Position numbers and translations under genes: made by a program. Of a stretch of 64,000 nt of DNA, positions 7,514-15,763 are shown in pieces (position 1 is the first letter of the stretch; every line of letters begins with the position of its first letter). This DNA comes from Bacteroidota bacterium (lineage in GTDB: Bacteria > Bacteroidota > Bacteroidia > Bacteroidales > JAGONC01). The stretch is taken from the NCBI GenBank assembly GCA_022711405.1, contig JAKLFC010000001.1, forward strand, positions 62,001-126,000, written 5' to 3'. The notes below the pieces were generated by a model. The model did not search any database. It worked only from the letters and a program-made list of their open reading frames with translations, and was not told where the DNA came from.

Positions 7514-9925
7514 TTATTGTTTTCTGATCCTCATGCCGAAGAACGACCGGTAGACAAAGACCAGACCGATGATGAAAAACGCTGCTCCGATCCATACCGA
7601 TGTGGTTTTCAATCCGCCCAGGATCATCTGGATGGAGATCTCTGCAGCAAGCAATCCGAACAGGGTGGAGAACTTGATGATCGGGTTCATGGCGACGGAG
7701 GAAGTGTCTTTGTAGGGGTCACCCACTGTATCGCCGATGACAGTAGCTTCATGCAGCGGTGTGTTCTTCATTTTCAGGTCAACCTCAACGATCTTCTTGG
7801 CATTGTCCCATGCGCCTCCCGTATTGGCCATGTACAATGCCTGGAACAGACCAAAGGTGGCAATGGAGATGAGGTATGCGACGAAGAAATTGGGATCGAT
7901 GAACGCAAAGGCCAGGGTAAGGCAGAAGATGACGGCAAAAATGTTCCACATGCCTGCCTGTGCGTACTGCGTGCAGATCTTGACCACTTTTTTCGAGTCA
8001 TTGATGTCTGCCTCTTTCTTGTTCAGGTTGATGTTCTTTTTGATGAATTCAACGGCACGGTAGGCACCGGTTGTGACAGCTTGCATGGAAGCTCCAGTGA
8101 ACCAATAAATTACAGCACCACCCGTAACGAATCCCAGGATGACCTGCGCGCTGGTCAGTTCAATGTTCAGCAGTCCGTTCTTGGCCAGCAGCAGGATGAT
8201 GGAGAAGACCATGGTGGTAGCTCCGATCACTGCCGTGCCTATCAGGACGGGTTTTGCCGTAGCTTTGAAAGTGTTCCCTGCCGAGTCGTTCACTTCGAGA
8301 TGGTACTTGGCGGATTCAAAATTGGGTTCAAAACCGAAGTCTTTCTTAATTTCCTCCTTGATACCGGGCCTGTTCTCAATCTGCGAAAGTTCGTACACCG
8401 ACTGGGCATTGTCGGTCACCGGTCCGTAACTATCCACAGCGATGGTGACCGGTCCCATGCCCAGGAATCCGAAGGCAACCAGACCGAAGGCAAAGATGGT
8501 CGGGTAGGTCATGAACTGGTCGAGGCCGAGGGTGCTGGTCACGTATGCGATGACCATCAGTGCGACGATGACCATACCTTCCCAGAAGGCGCTGAAATTA
8601 CCCGCTACCATGCCCGAAAGGATCGTCAGCGAGGGTCCGCCTTCCTTGGAGGCGGTGACGATCTCATTGACATGACGTGATTTGGTGCTTGTAAAGGCCT
8701 TGGTGAATTCCGGGATCAGGGCGGCGGCCAGCGTGCCGCAGCTGATGATCGTGGCAAGCTTCCACCACAGGGATGTAACCACCGTGCTGCCAATGGTAAT
8801 ATCTCCGATGAGCAGGTAACTGACGATATAGGTCACGATGATGGACAGGATCGAAGTGATCCAGACCAGGTTGGAAAGAGGTGTTTCAAAATTGAATTTA
8901 TCGGCTTTTCCCCAGCGCACCTTTGCCAGACCCAGGTTGATGTAATAGGCGGCCAGCGAAGTGACGATCATTAAAATACGCATGGCAAAGATCCATACGA
9001 TCAGGTGACTCTGGAACTGCAGTGCTGATTCATGGTTCGGGAAGATGCCGAGGGTGCCGAAATTGATGGCCAGGACGATGAACGAGATCAGGGCGACTCC
9101 GGTCACGCCATAGGTTTCAAAACCATCTGCCGTGGGGCCGACGCTGTCGCCAGCGTTGTCACCGGTGCAGTCGGCAATCACACCCGGATTGCGCGGATCA
9201 TCTTCCGGTAACTTGAAGACGATCTTCATCAGGTCGGCTCCGATATCGGCGATCTTGGTAAAGATCCCCCCTGCCACCCTCAGGGCGCTGGCGCCGAGCG
9301 ACTCACCAATGGCAAAGCCGACAAAGCATGCCCCTGCACTCGTAAAAGGCACAAACAACAGGATGATCAGCATCATGATCAGTTCGACACATACCAGCAG
9401 CAGGCCGACGCTCATCCCTGACTGCAGTGGTATCGACATGACATTGAAGGGTTTGTTCTTCAGCGCAGCAAATGAAGTCCGTGCATTGGCCAGGGTATTG
9501 ATGCGGATCCCGAACCATGCAACACTGTAAGATCCTAGAATGCCGATCAGGGTCCAGAACAGGATCAGCAGGGTTTTTGGAATCGTAAGGTCTGCCAGTC
9601 CAAGGAAGTAATAAAGAATGATCACCGCAATGATTCCGAACAAAATGGCCAGAAATTTACCTTGCTGAAAAAGATACGTTTTGCATGTTTCCCATATCGT
9701 ATGGGAGACATCGGCCATCGATTTGTGGATGGGAATCCTTCTGATGGTAAGGTATTGCCATAAACCAAACAGCATCCCCACGATAATGATGATAAATCCG
9801 TAATTCAGCAACGACCATCCCCCGGGGTACAAACCCCTCAGATTGGGCAGTGGAAGATCTGCTTCACTCGCAAACAAGAAAACCGGCAAAATGAATAATG
9901 CCATCAAAACTGTAATTTTTTTCAT
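7514..9925 (-). CDS. hppA: Membrane-bound ion-pumping pyrophosphatase (divergent type)
   Basis: An 803-residue polytopic pump that couples hydrolysis of pyrophosphate to export of H+ and/or Na+ across the cytoplasmic membrane. The family signatures are present: EDDPRNPGVIADCTGDNAGD, DSYGPVTDNAQ, GGAWDNAKK and GDTVGDPYKDTS, which hold the Mg-pyrophosphate ligands. At the site where potassium-dependent enzymes have GNTTAA and potassium-independent ones GNTTKA, this protein has GNTFKATAKP, with the lysine typical of the potassium-independent class but a non-standard second position. About 20 extra residues precede it. This points to a divergent clade; pumped ion and sodium effect cannot be read from sequence. 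The N-terminus is hydrophobic (signal-like or first membrane helix). Confidence 0.9.
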   Translation of the reverse strand: MKKITVLMALFILPVFLFASEADLPLPNLRGLYPGGWSLLNYGFIIIIVGMLFGLWQYLTIRRIPIHKSMADVSHTIWETCKTYLFQQGKFLAILFGIIAVIILYYFLGLADLTIPKTLLILFWTLIGILGSYSVAWFGIRINTLANARTSFAALKNKPFNVMSIPLQSGMSVGLLLVCVELIMMLIILLFVPFTSAGACFVGFAIGESLGASALRVAGGIFTKIADIGADLMKIVFKLPEDDPRNPGVIADCTGDNAGDSVGPTADGFETYGVTGVALISFIVLAINFGTLGIFPNHESALQFQSHLIVWIFAMRILMIVTSLAAYYINLGLAKVRWGKADKFNFETPLSNLVWITSILSIIVTYIVSYLLIGDITIGSTVVTSLWWKLATIISCGTLAAALIPEFTKAFTSTKSRHVNEIVTASKEGGPSLTILSGMVAGNFSAFWEGMVIVALMVIAYVTSTLGLDQFMTYPTIFAFGLVAFGFLGMGPVTIAVDSYGPVTDNAQSVYELSQIENRPGIKEEIKKDFGFEPNFESAKYHLEVNDSAGNTFKATAKPVLIGTAVIGATTMVFSIILLLAKNGLLNIELTSAQVILGFVTGGAVIYWFTGASMQAVTTGAYRAVEFIKKNINLNKKEADINDSKKVVKICTQYAQAGMWNIFAVIFCLTLAFAFIDPNFFVAYLISIATFGLFQALYMANTGGAWDNAKKIVEVDLKMKNTPLHEATVIGDTVGDPYKDTSSVAMNPIIKFSTLFGLLAAEISIQMILGGLKTTSVWIGAAFFIIGLVFVYRSFFGMRIRKQ

Positions 9926-9964
9926 GAGTGCATTTTTAAATTAGTAACATTTGTGAAGGAAAAG

Positions 9965-9972
9965 CAAAAATA
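9965..9972 (-). promoter_or_regulatory. -7 box (TATTTTTG) candidate for hppA
   Basis: It matches the Bacteroidota -7 consensus TAnnTTTG on the minus strand, 39 bases before the hppA start. No TTG was found at the usual distance, so support is partial. Confidence 0.35.
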
Positions 9973-9999
9973 TGAAGTTTTTCGAATTTAAAAAACTGG

Positions 10000-10017
10000 A
10001 TTAAAATATATTTTAAT
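10000..10017. promoter_or_regulatory. 18-bp AT palindrome between divergent genes
   Basis: A perfect palindrome with arms ATTAAAATA/TATTTTAAT lies in the divergent intergenic region of hppA and the bifunctional nuclease gene. It is upstream of the candidate hppA -7 box. It could be an operator; the surrounding region is AT-rich, which weakens the signal. Confidence 0.35.
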
Positions 10018-10138
10018 ATAATGATATACAAATAGTTAGTAATATTTATCATCAAATCCCGGTCTATTGGAGAAGATTTTGAAAAATGTAATACTTTTAC
10101 CTCACGGAATGATGGGAATGCAATAATGAGAATGATCC

Positions 10139-10720
10139 ATGGATAAAATCCGGCTTAAAATCATCGGGATGTCCTACAGCCAGTCGCAGAGCGGAGCGTA
10201 TGTTCTGATACTGGTTGAGGCCAGCGGAAAACGAAGGCTGCCCATCATCATCGGAGGTTTTGAAGCTCAGGCCATCGCCATGGAACTGGAAAAGATGAAA
10301 CCCACACGTCCGCTGACCCATGATCTTTTTAAGAATTTTGCTGACCGTTTCAAGATCAAACTCAAGGAAGTGATCATCAATAAATTCCACGAGGGGGTTT
10401 TCTACGCACTGCTGGTGTGCGAACATGAAGGAGAGGAACTCGAGATTGACTCCCGCACATCCGATGCCGTAGCACTCTCGCTGCGATTTCACTGTCCGAT
10501 CTATACATACGAACCTATTCTTCAGGCTGCCGGCATGACGATGGACGGTGACAAGGCTAAGGAGAAGCAGGAGTACAGCGATGATATCAACTTCACGGAG
10601 TTTGCGGACCTCACCGTCAACGAACTCACGGAGCTATTGAATAAAGCTGTTGAAAATGAAGAATATGAAAAAGCTTCCCAGATCAGGGACGAGATAAACC
10701 GAAGAAAGAAAAAAAGATGA
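10139..10720 (+). CDS. Bifunctional nuclease domain protein with UVR motif
   Basis: A 193-residue cytoplasmic protein. Residues 1 to about 130 form the BFN/DUF151 domain (GKRRLPIIIGGFEAQAIAMEL, then SRTSDAVALSLRF), described in plants and bacteria as having DNase/RNase activity. The last 40 residues are a UvrB/UvrC-like UVR motif (LLNKAVENEEYEKASQIRDE), which usually mediates protein-protein contact. This two-part architecture is widespread in Bacteroidota. Its stop overlaps the start of the nucleoside transporter gene by 4 bases (ATGA), indicating translational coupling. The physiological role is not established. Confidence 0.85.
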   Translation: MDKIRLKIIGMSYSQSQSGAYVLILVEASGKRRLPIIIGGFEAQAIAMELEKMKPTRPLTHDLFKNFADRFKIKLKEVIINKFHEGVFYALLVCEHEGEELEIDSRTSDAVALSLRFHCPIYTYEPILQAAGMTMDGDKAKEKQEYSDDINFTEFADLTVNELTELLNKAVENEEYEKASQIRDEINRRKKKR

Positions 10721-12237
10721 GGAAGATCCTATACTGGCTGGTTTCTTTAATGTTGCTGATGCCTGTTGGCACAGTGATGGCTTCGCAAACGACATCCTCT
10801 TCCTTCAAAAAACTGATGGAAAGTGAATGGAACATGAACCCTGAGGGTAAAATGCTGGCGCAGGTTCAAAGAGATACTGTCCAACAGCAGGATCTTCCTT
10901 CAGCACCTCCGGTACGTCAGATTGCCCAGAGCCACGGATTTCGTCTTGTTTCCCTGCTTCGCGGCCTGCTGGGCCTGGTCATCCTGGTTGGATTGGGTTT
11001 CCTGCTGAGTACAAACAGAAGAGCTATCTCCTGGCGCGTGGTTCTGCTGGGTCTGCTCACCCAGGTCATCATCGCCTTCCTTGTCCTTAAAGTCCCGGCG
11101 GTTCAATATTTCTTTGAGCTGATCGGGAAAGTATTCATAAAGATCCTCGCCTTCTCCAGGGATGGATCTGCCTTTCTCTTCAGATCCATGGTCACCGGTA
11201 ATGTGGAAGACAGCCTGATCACCTTCGCATTCCAGATCTTACCCACTATCATTTTTTTCAGCGCCCTGACCAGTATTTTATTTTACTATGGGATCATCCA
11301 GAAGGTTGTGTATGCCCTGGCCTGGGCGCTGACCAAGTTGTTGAAAATATCCGGCGCCGAAAGCCTTTCAAGCGTCAGTAATATTTTTCTGGGCCAGACC
11401 GAAGCCCCTTTGCTGATCAAAGAGTACCTTGACCGTATGAACCGGTCGGAGATCATGCTGGTGATGACGGGCGGCATGGCAACCATGGCAGGAGGTGTGC
11501 TGGCCATTTATATCGGGATGCTGGGCGGCTCGGATCCTTACAGCCAGATGTTGTTTGCCAAGCATCTGATCAGCGCTTCCGTGATGGCTGCACCTGCCGG
11601 AGTGGTTGCGGCCAAGCTGCTCGTACCTCAGACGGAACCGATCCAGGAGCATGTTCAGGTCACCAGGGAACGCATAGGCTCCAATATCCTTGAGGCAATC
11701 GCCAACGGTACCGCACAGGGATTGAAACTGGCGGTCAACGTAGCCGCCATGCTCGTTGTGTTTATCGCCCTGATCGCCATGGTGAACTTCATTCTGACTA
11801 AAATAGGGGACTGGACCTCGCTGAACACGGCGATCACCAGCCTTACCGATGGCCGGTACGACCACTTCAGCCTGCAATTCATCCTGGGATATGCCCTCAG
11901 TCCGATCGCATGGGCCATAGGCGTCTGCAAGGAAGATATATCACTGGTGGCTCAGTTGCTGGGCGAAAAGACCATTCTGAACGAAATGATCGGATATATT
12001 TCATTGAAGGAATACGTTGCCGCCAACGCCTTTTTTGAAGAAAAATCCATGATCATCGCCACGTATGTCCTCTGCGGTTTTGCCAACTTCAGCTCCATCG
12101 GCATACAGATCGGGGGTATCGGAGCACTGGCTCCCAACCAGCGGCTGAACCTTTCAAGGCTAGGTCTGAGAGCCCTCGTCGGGGGTACGCTGGCCGCCCT
12201 TTTTTCAGCCACCATCATTGGCGCCATCATGGGTTAA
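10717..12237 (+). CDS. Concentrative nucleoside transporter (CNT family)
   Basis: A 506-residue inner-membrane symporter that takes up nucleosides with H+ or Na+. An N-terminal signal-like helix and about 60 extracytoplasmic residues precede the usual CNT core; many Bacteroidota members have this extension. Core motifs are visible: SNIFLGQTEAPLLIKEYL, GGMATMAGGVLAIYIGMLG and GFANFSSIGIQIGGIG, which form the nucleoside and sodium sites in structures of the family. It is coupled to the upstream BFN gene by an ATGA overlap and is followed 21 bases later by thymidylate synthase. That context links salvage of nucleosides with dTMP synthesis. Confidence 0.9.
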   Translation: MRKILYWLVSLMLLMPVGTVMASQTTSSSFKKLMESEWNMNPEGKMLAQVQRDTVQQQDLPSAPPVRQIAQSHGFRLVSLLRGLLGLVILVGLGFLLSTNRRAISWRVVLLGLLTQVIIAFLVLKVPAVQYFFELIGKVFIKILAFSRDGSAFLFRSMVTGNVEDSLITFAFQILPTIIFFSALTSILFYYGIIQKVVYALAWALTKLLKISGAESLSSVSNIFLGQTEAPLLIKEYLDRMNRSEIMLVMTGGMATMAGGVLAIYIGMLGGSDPYSQMLFAKHLISASVMAAPAGVVAAKLLVPQTEPIQEHVQVTRERIGSNILEAIANGTAQGLKLAVNVAAMLVVFIALIAMVNFILTKIGDWTSLNTAITSLTDGRYDHFSLQFILGYALSPIAWAIGVCKEDISLVAQLLGEKTILNEMIGYISLKEYVAANAFFEEKSMIIATYVLCGFANFSSIGIQIGGIGALAPNQRLNLSRLGLRALVGGTLAALFSATIIGAIMG

Positions 12238-12258
12238 AACGGCTCATAATTGCAAAAG

Positions 12259-13053
12259 ATGAAGCAATACCTTGACCTGCTTGAACATGTGATGAAGAAC
12301 GGCGTGCCGAAGAAAGACCGAACAGGCACAGGAACCATCAGTGTTTTCGGATACCAGATGCGGTTCAATCTGGAAGAAGGATTCCCTGTGCTGACCACCA
12401 AAAAGCTTCATCTTCGGTCCATCATTCATGAACTGCTGTGGTTCCTTCGGGGAGAAACCAATATCCAGTATCTGCACGACAACAATGTGAGCATCTGGGA
12501 CGAATGGGCTGATGAAAAGGGCGAACTGGGGCCGGTTTACGGTTATCAGTGGCGCTCATGGCCGGCACGTGATGGAAGTACCATTGATCAGATCTCACAG
12601 GTGATCGAAATGCTTCGGACAAACCCTGACTCGAGGCGGATTATTGTCAGCGCCTGGAATGTGGGTGACCTCAAAAAAATGGCCCTGCCTCCCTGCCACC
12701 TGCTGTTCCAGTTCTACGTGGCCAACGGTAAGTTGTCGTGCCAGCTTTACCAGCGCAGCTGTGATATTTTTCTGGGAGTGCCTTTCAATATCGCGTCCTA
12801 TTCCCTTCTGCTGCTGATGATCGCCCAGGTTACAGGACTAAAGGCTCACGAGTTCATTCATACCCTTGGCGATGCCCATATCTACCTGAACCATACTGAA
12901 CAGGTCAGGCTACAGCTTTCCCGGCAACCCTATCCTCTGCCAAAGATGACCATGAACCCGTCGGTTACCAGCATTTTCGATTTTACATACCAGGATTTCC
13001 AGCTCGAAAATTATGTGGCACACCCCAATATCAAAGGGGAAATTTCCGTTTGA
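12259..13053 (+). CDS. thyA: Thymidylate synthase
   Basis: Converts dUMP to dTMP using methylene-tetrahydrofolate. The ATG at 12259 gives 264 residues, the same length as the E. coli enzyme, and places the nucleophile at Cys146 ([11 protein letters not shown]). A TTG nine bases upstream is in frame but adds only three residues and is not needed. Other conserved parts are RTGTGT near the N-terminus, [17 protein letters not shown] and the dUMP-binding HIYLNH. The start of the next frame overlaps its stop, and the adjacent folA regenerates tetrahydrofolate consumed by this reaction, a classic pairing. Confidence 0.97.
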   Translation: MKQYLDLLEHVMKNGVPKKDRTGTGTISVFGYQMRFNLEEGFPVLTTKKLHLRSIIHELLWFLRGETNIQYLHDNNVSIWDEWADEKGELGPVYGYQWRSWPARDGSTIDQISQVIEMLRTNPDSRRIIVSAWNVGDLKKMALPPCHLLFQFYVANGKLSCQLYQRSCDIFLGVPFNIASYSLLLLMIAQVTGLKAHEFIHTLGDAHIYLNHTEQVRLQLSRQPYPLPKMTMNPSVTSIFDFTYQDFQLENYVAHPNIKGEISV

Positions 13054-13085
13054 TGTATGTCATTCATCCCTGTCAACACAAGCTT

Positions 13086-13601
13086 ATGAAAGAAATCTCC
13101 ATTATCGTTGCCATCGCCGAGAACAATGCAATCGGGAAGGACAATCAGCTCCTGTGGCACCTTTCGGAGGACCTCAAACGCTTTAAGCGACTGACCACCG
13201 GACATACAGTGGTGATGGGTAAAAAAACCTTTGAATCGCTGCCTTTCCGTCCGCTGAAAAACCGCAGAAACATCGTCATTTCGGATGTAAAGAGCGAGGA
13301 GATCGCAGGCTGCGAGATGGCCTATTCGATGGATGAGGCTATTGAAAAGATGGATGCCGGGAAAGAAAATTTTATCATCGGAGGAGGTTCGGTGTACCGG
13401 CAATTCCTGCCTCTTGCCACACGGCTGTATATTACGCGGGTAAAGCATTCTTTTGATGCGGATACTTTTTTTCCCGAGATCGATTTCTCGGACTGGATCC
13501 TGATGGAAAAGCTGGAAAACGAGCCCGATGAGAAGAATCCTTATCCTTTTGATTTTTTGACCTACATTCGAAAAGATACAAGCCCCTATGAAGAGAATTA
13601 G
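13086..13601 (+). CDS. folA: Dihydrofolate reductase
   Basis: NADPH-dependent reduction of dihydrofolate, which thymidylate synthase produces. The start at 13086 (MKEISIIVAIAENNAIG) gives 171 residues, the usual size; the frame is open upstream to 13050 but those 12 residues are not conserved in the family. Motifs seen: NNAIGKDNQLLWHLSEDL (substrate pocket), TVVMGKKTFESLP, and GGGSVYRQFLP (NADPH loop). It ends inside the start of the following lipoprotein gene (overlap 14 bases). Confidence 0.95.
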   Translation: MKEISIIVAIAENNAIGKDNQLLWHLSEDLKRFKRLTTGHTVVMGKKTFESLPFRPLKNRRNIVISDVKSEEIAGCEMAYSMDEAIEKMDAGKENFIIGGGSVYRQFLPLATRLYITRVKHSFDADTFFPEIDFSDWILMEKLENEPDEKNPYPFDFLTYIRKDTSPYEEN

Positions 13602-14481
13602 AATGAACGGCAGTCATGCTTTCTCCCTGCTCATCATCTTTTGCCTTGGGATGATCTTCCTGCCTGCTTGCGAGGACGAAGAACCGGAGATCTATGATTT
13701 CCGGCCTGTTTCTGAAGATTTTATGCAGGCCTATGTCACCTGCATACATCTGTTTTTCTATATCGACCAGATGGCTAAATCCGTTGAGGATTCGTTGTCT
13801 GACCATCCGGAGGGATCCTACATGCTGAATGGAGGCAATGTAACCATGGATCCTGCCGTGGCGGATGAATATCCCAAAACCTTTCAGGTTGATTTCGGGA
13901 CTACGGGTACCGACGATATCATTTCCGGCAGGATAACAGGTTCCATCAGTGCACCCTATCTTTCGGAAGGTTCTAATGTATTTTATGAGTACGATGATTT
14001 GATCGTCCATAAGGATAGTCCTACCGGTACAAATCTGATCACCAACAATGGCCTTTCATCCGGTAAAATGCTCTTTAATTTTCAGATTACGGAAAATACT
14101 TTCATCAGGGATTTTGAGGCTGATTCAGCCTACCCTGTCACCTTCGACGGATTTCATCAGGTTCTGTGGTCAGCTTCAGACGATGATTTGACCATGCCCT
14201 TTGGCTCTTTTACCGGACAATCCATAAGAGCGGATAGCCTGAGCTTTCTCGCTATTGTTGATGAGGATTACAAACTGATCAAGGATCCAGACTGTACATA
14301 TATCCGGGACGGGATTTTTGATATTACTGTGTATGTGGATCTGAATAAGGAAGTAGGGGAGGGAGTGGTAGATTTTGGATTCATGAATCCGCTGGATTGT
14401 GATCAGTATGTCATCGCGGTCGTGGATGGTGAGGCCAACCGTACGGAGTTTGTTTACCTGATGGACTGGATCAATTTCTGA
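13588..14481 (+). CDS. Lipoprotein of unknown function
   Basis: A 297-residue protein (292 if the ATG at 13603 is used). A hydrophobic signal ends with the lipobox LPAC, followed by acidic residues EDEEPE, the lipoprotein export pattern for surface lipoproteins in many Bacteroidota, so it may be exposed on the cell surface. The rest is beta-rich with repeated aspartate and tyrosine and no recognised catalytic motif. It overlaps folA by 14 bases and so probably sits at the end of the folate operon, but no functional link to folate is evident. I do not recognise the family. Confidence 0.7.
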   Translation: MKRIRMNGSHAFSLLIIFCLGMIFLPACEDEEPEIYDFRPVSEDFMQAYVTCIHLFFYIDQMAKSVEDSLSDHPEGSYMLNGGNVTMDPAVADEYPKTFQVDFGTTGTDDIISGRITGSISAPYLSEGSNVFYEYDDLIVHKDSPTGTNLITNNGLSSGKMLFNFQITENTFIRDFEADSAYPVTFDGFHQVLWSASDDDLTMPFGSFTGQSIRADSLSFLAIVDEDYKLIKDPDCTYIRDGIFDITVYVDLNKEVGEGVVDFGFMNPLDCDQYVIAVVDGEANRTEFVYLMDWINF

Positions 14482-14500
14482 AAGGATCTGCTTCCGTCCT

Positions 14501-15757
14501 TTATGTTTTCAGTTTCTTTTTCTTTGCGGCGGGAAAAAGAATGTTATTCAGGATCAACCGGTACCCGGGTGAGCTCGGATAAAGGCTGAGGTCGGTGGGA
14601 GGATCCCCTACCAGGTGCTGGTAATCCTCCGGGTCGTGCCCTCCCAGGTAGGTCCAGGTTCCGTTACCAAATTCACCATGGATGTACCTTGCTTCCCCGG
14701 CTGCCTTGTTCTCGCCCATTACCAGGACATTTGGCTTCAGATACCTTATATCAAAAGCGGTTGATTGACCCATGAATCCCGGTATGATCATCCGGTGATC
14801 CTGACACAGCATGGTCGGTACCGGATCCCATTTGGCAGAAAACTCGAACAGGAGGAAATAGTCACTGTTTTGCGGCACACGCCTGGAGTCGGTCACATCG
14901 ATGGAAGATATCTCGTATTCAAATGGATTTGTACTGATCGTGAATCCTGTAAAGGCAAAACAGTTTTCATAGTTGAGCTTTTCCTGGGCATTGGGATCCA
15001 TCGGATCACTGTCGAACATGACATCGCAGATGTCGACTCCGTCGGCAGCAAGCGCTACGTCAAAGCTGTCGGGAGCAGAGCACATGGCAAAAAGATAGCC
15101 GCCTCCGGCCACGAAATCGCGGATCTTTTTCGCCACGGCCAGCTTGCATTCCGATACTTTGTCGAAGCCAAGCGACCGGGCCGTTGCCTCCGAGATCCTG
15201 ACATCTTCTTCATACCACGCCACACCTTTGAACGCCCTCCAGAATTTGCCGTACTGTCCCGTGAAATCCTCATGGTGAAGGTGAAGCCAGTCGTAGAGTG
15301 GCAGTACGCCCGACATGACCTCCTCATCATAGATCACATCATAGGGTATTTCCGCATAGGTAAGGGCCAGGGTCACTGCATCATCCCATGGCTGTTTGTT
15401 CTTGGGCGAATAAACGGCCACTCTGGGCGCCTTCTGAAGCTTCACCACATCCATATTGACCTGGGGATCTGCGATCTCCGAAAGAATTGCAGTGGACTGG
15501 GCATCAGCGATCACCTGGTAGCTGATGCCCCGGATGATGCACTCACTTTCAATGAGCTCATGGAACTTGCACATAAAACTGCCTCCCTTGAAATTCAGCA
15601 GCCAGTCTACCTCCACATCCTGTTCGAGCACCCAGTAGGCTATGCCATAAGCTTTCAGATGATTCTTCTGCGCTTCATCCATAGGGATCAGGATGTAGGC
15701 AGCGTTCAACAGCATCACCTGAAGAGTGAATAGTATGATAAAGGTAAGTCGTTTCAT
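14501..15757 (-). CDS. Secreted protein with glutamine-amidotransferase-like fold
   Basis: A 418-residue exported protein: signal peptide MKRLTFIILFTLQVMLLNA, then AYILIPMDEAQKNHLKAYGIAYW. Close relatives in databases are, as I recall, often named asparagine synthetase B, but no PP-loop ATP-binding motif and no N-terminal Cys glutaminase domain is visible, and a secreted synthetase would make no sense. The middle (FVAGGGYLFAMCSAPDSFD) resembles a class I amidotransferase-like or ThuA-like alpha/beta fold with a Cys after a glycine-rich strand. Function unknown. It is followed at 7 bases by dnaB upstream on the same strand, so they could share a transcript. Confidence 0.65.
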   Translation of the reverse strand: MKRLTFIILFTLQVMLLNAAYILIPMDEAQKNHLKAYGIAYWVLEQDVEVDWLLNFKGGSFMCKFHELIESECIIRGISYQVIADAQSTAILSEIADPQVNMDVVKLQKAPRVAVYSPKNKQPWDDAVTLALTYAEIPYDVIYDEEVMSGVLPLYDWLHLHHEDFTGQYGKFWRAFKGVAWYEEDVRISEATARSLGFDKVSECKLAVAKKIRDFVAGGGYLFAMCSAPDSFDVALAADGVDICDVMFDSDPMDPNAQEKLNYENCFAFTGFTISTNPFEYEISSIDVTDSRRVPQNSDYFLLFEFSAKWDPVPTMLCQDHRMIIPGFMGQSTAFDIRYLKPNVLVMGENKAAGEARYIHGEFGNGTWTYLGGHDPEDYQHLVGDPPTDLSLYPSSPGYRLILNNILFPAAKKKKLKT

Positions 15758-15763
15758 GGTTGG

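Noticed and set aside
7517..8680. Long open frame on the + strand opposite hppA (also 14765-15733 +, 36871-38046 - and others)
   Set aside because: Each is antisense to a well-conserved gene, lacks recognisable motifs and is rich in His/Arg/Gln typical of reverse-strand translation of GC-rich codons.
9951..9968. Possible third Rex box before hppA (TTGTGAA half-site)
   Set aside because: The right arm (AAGCAAA) does not match TTCACAA, so there is no dyad.
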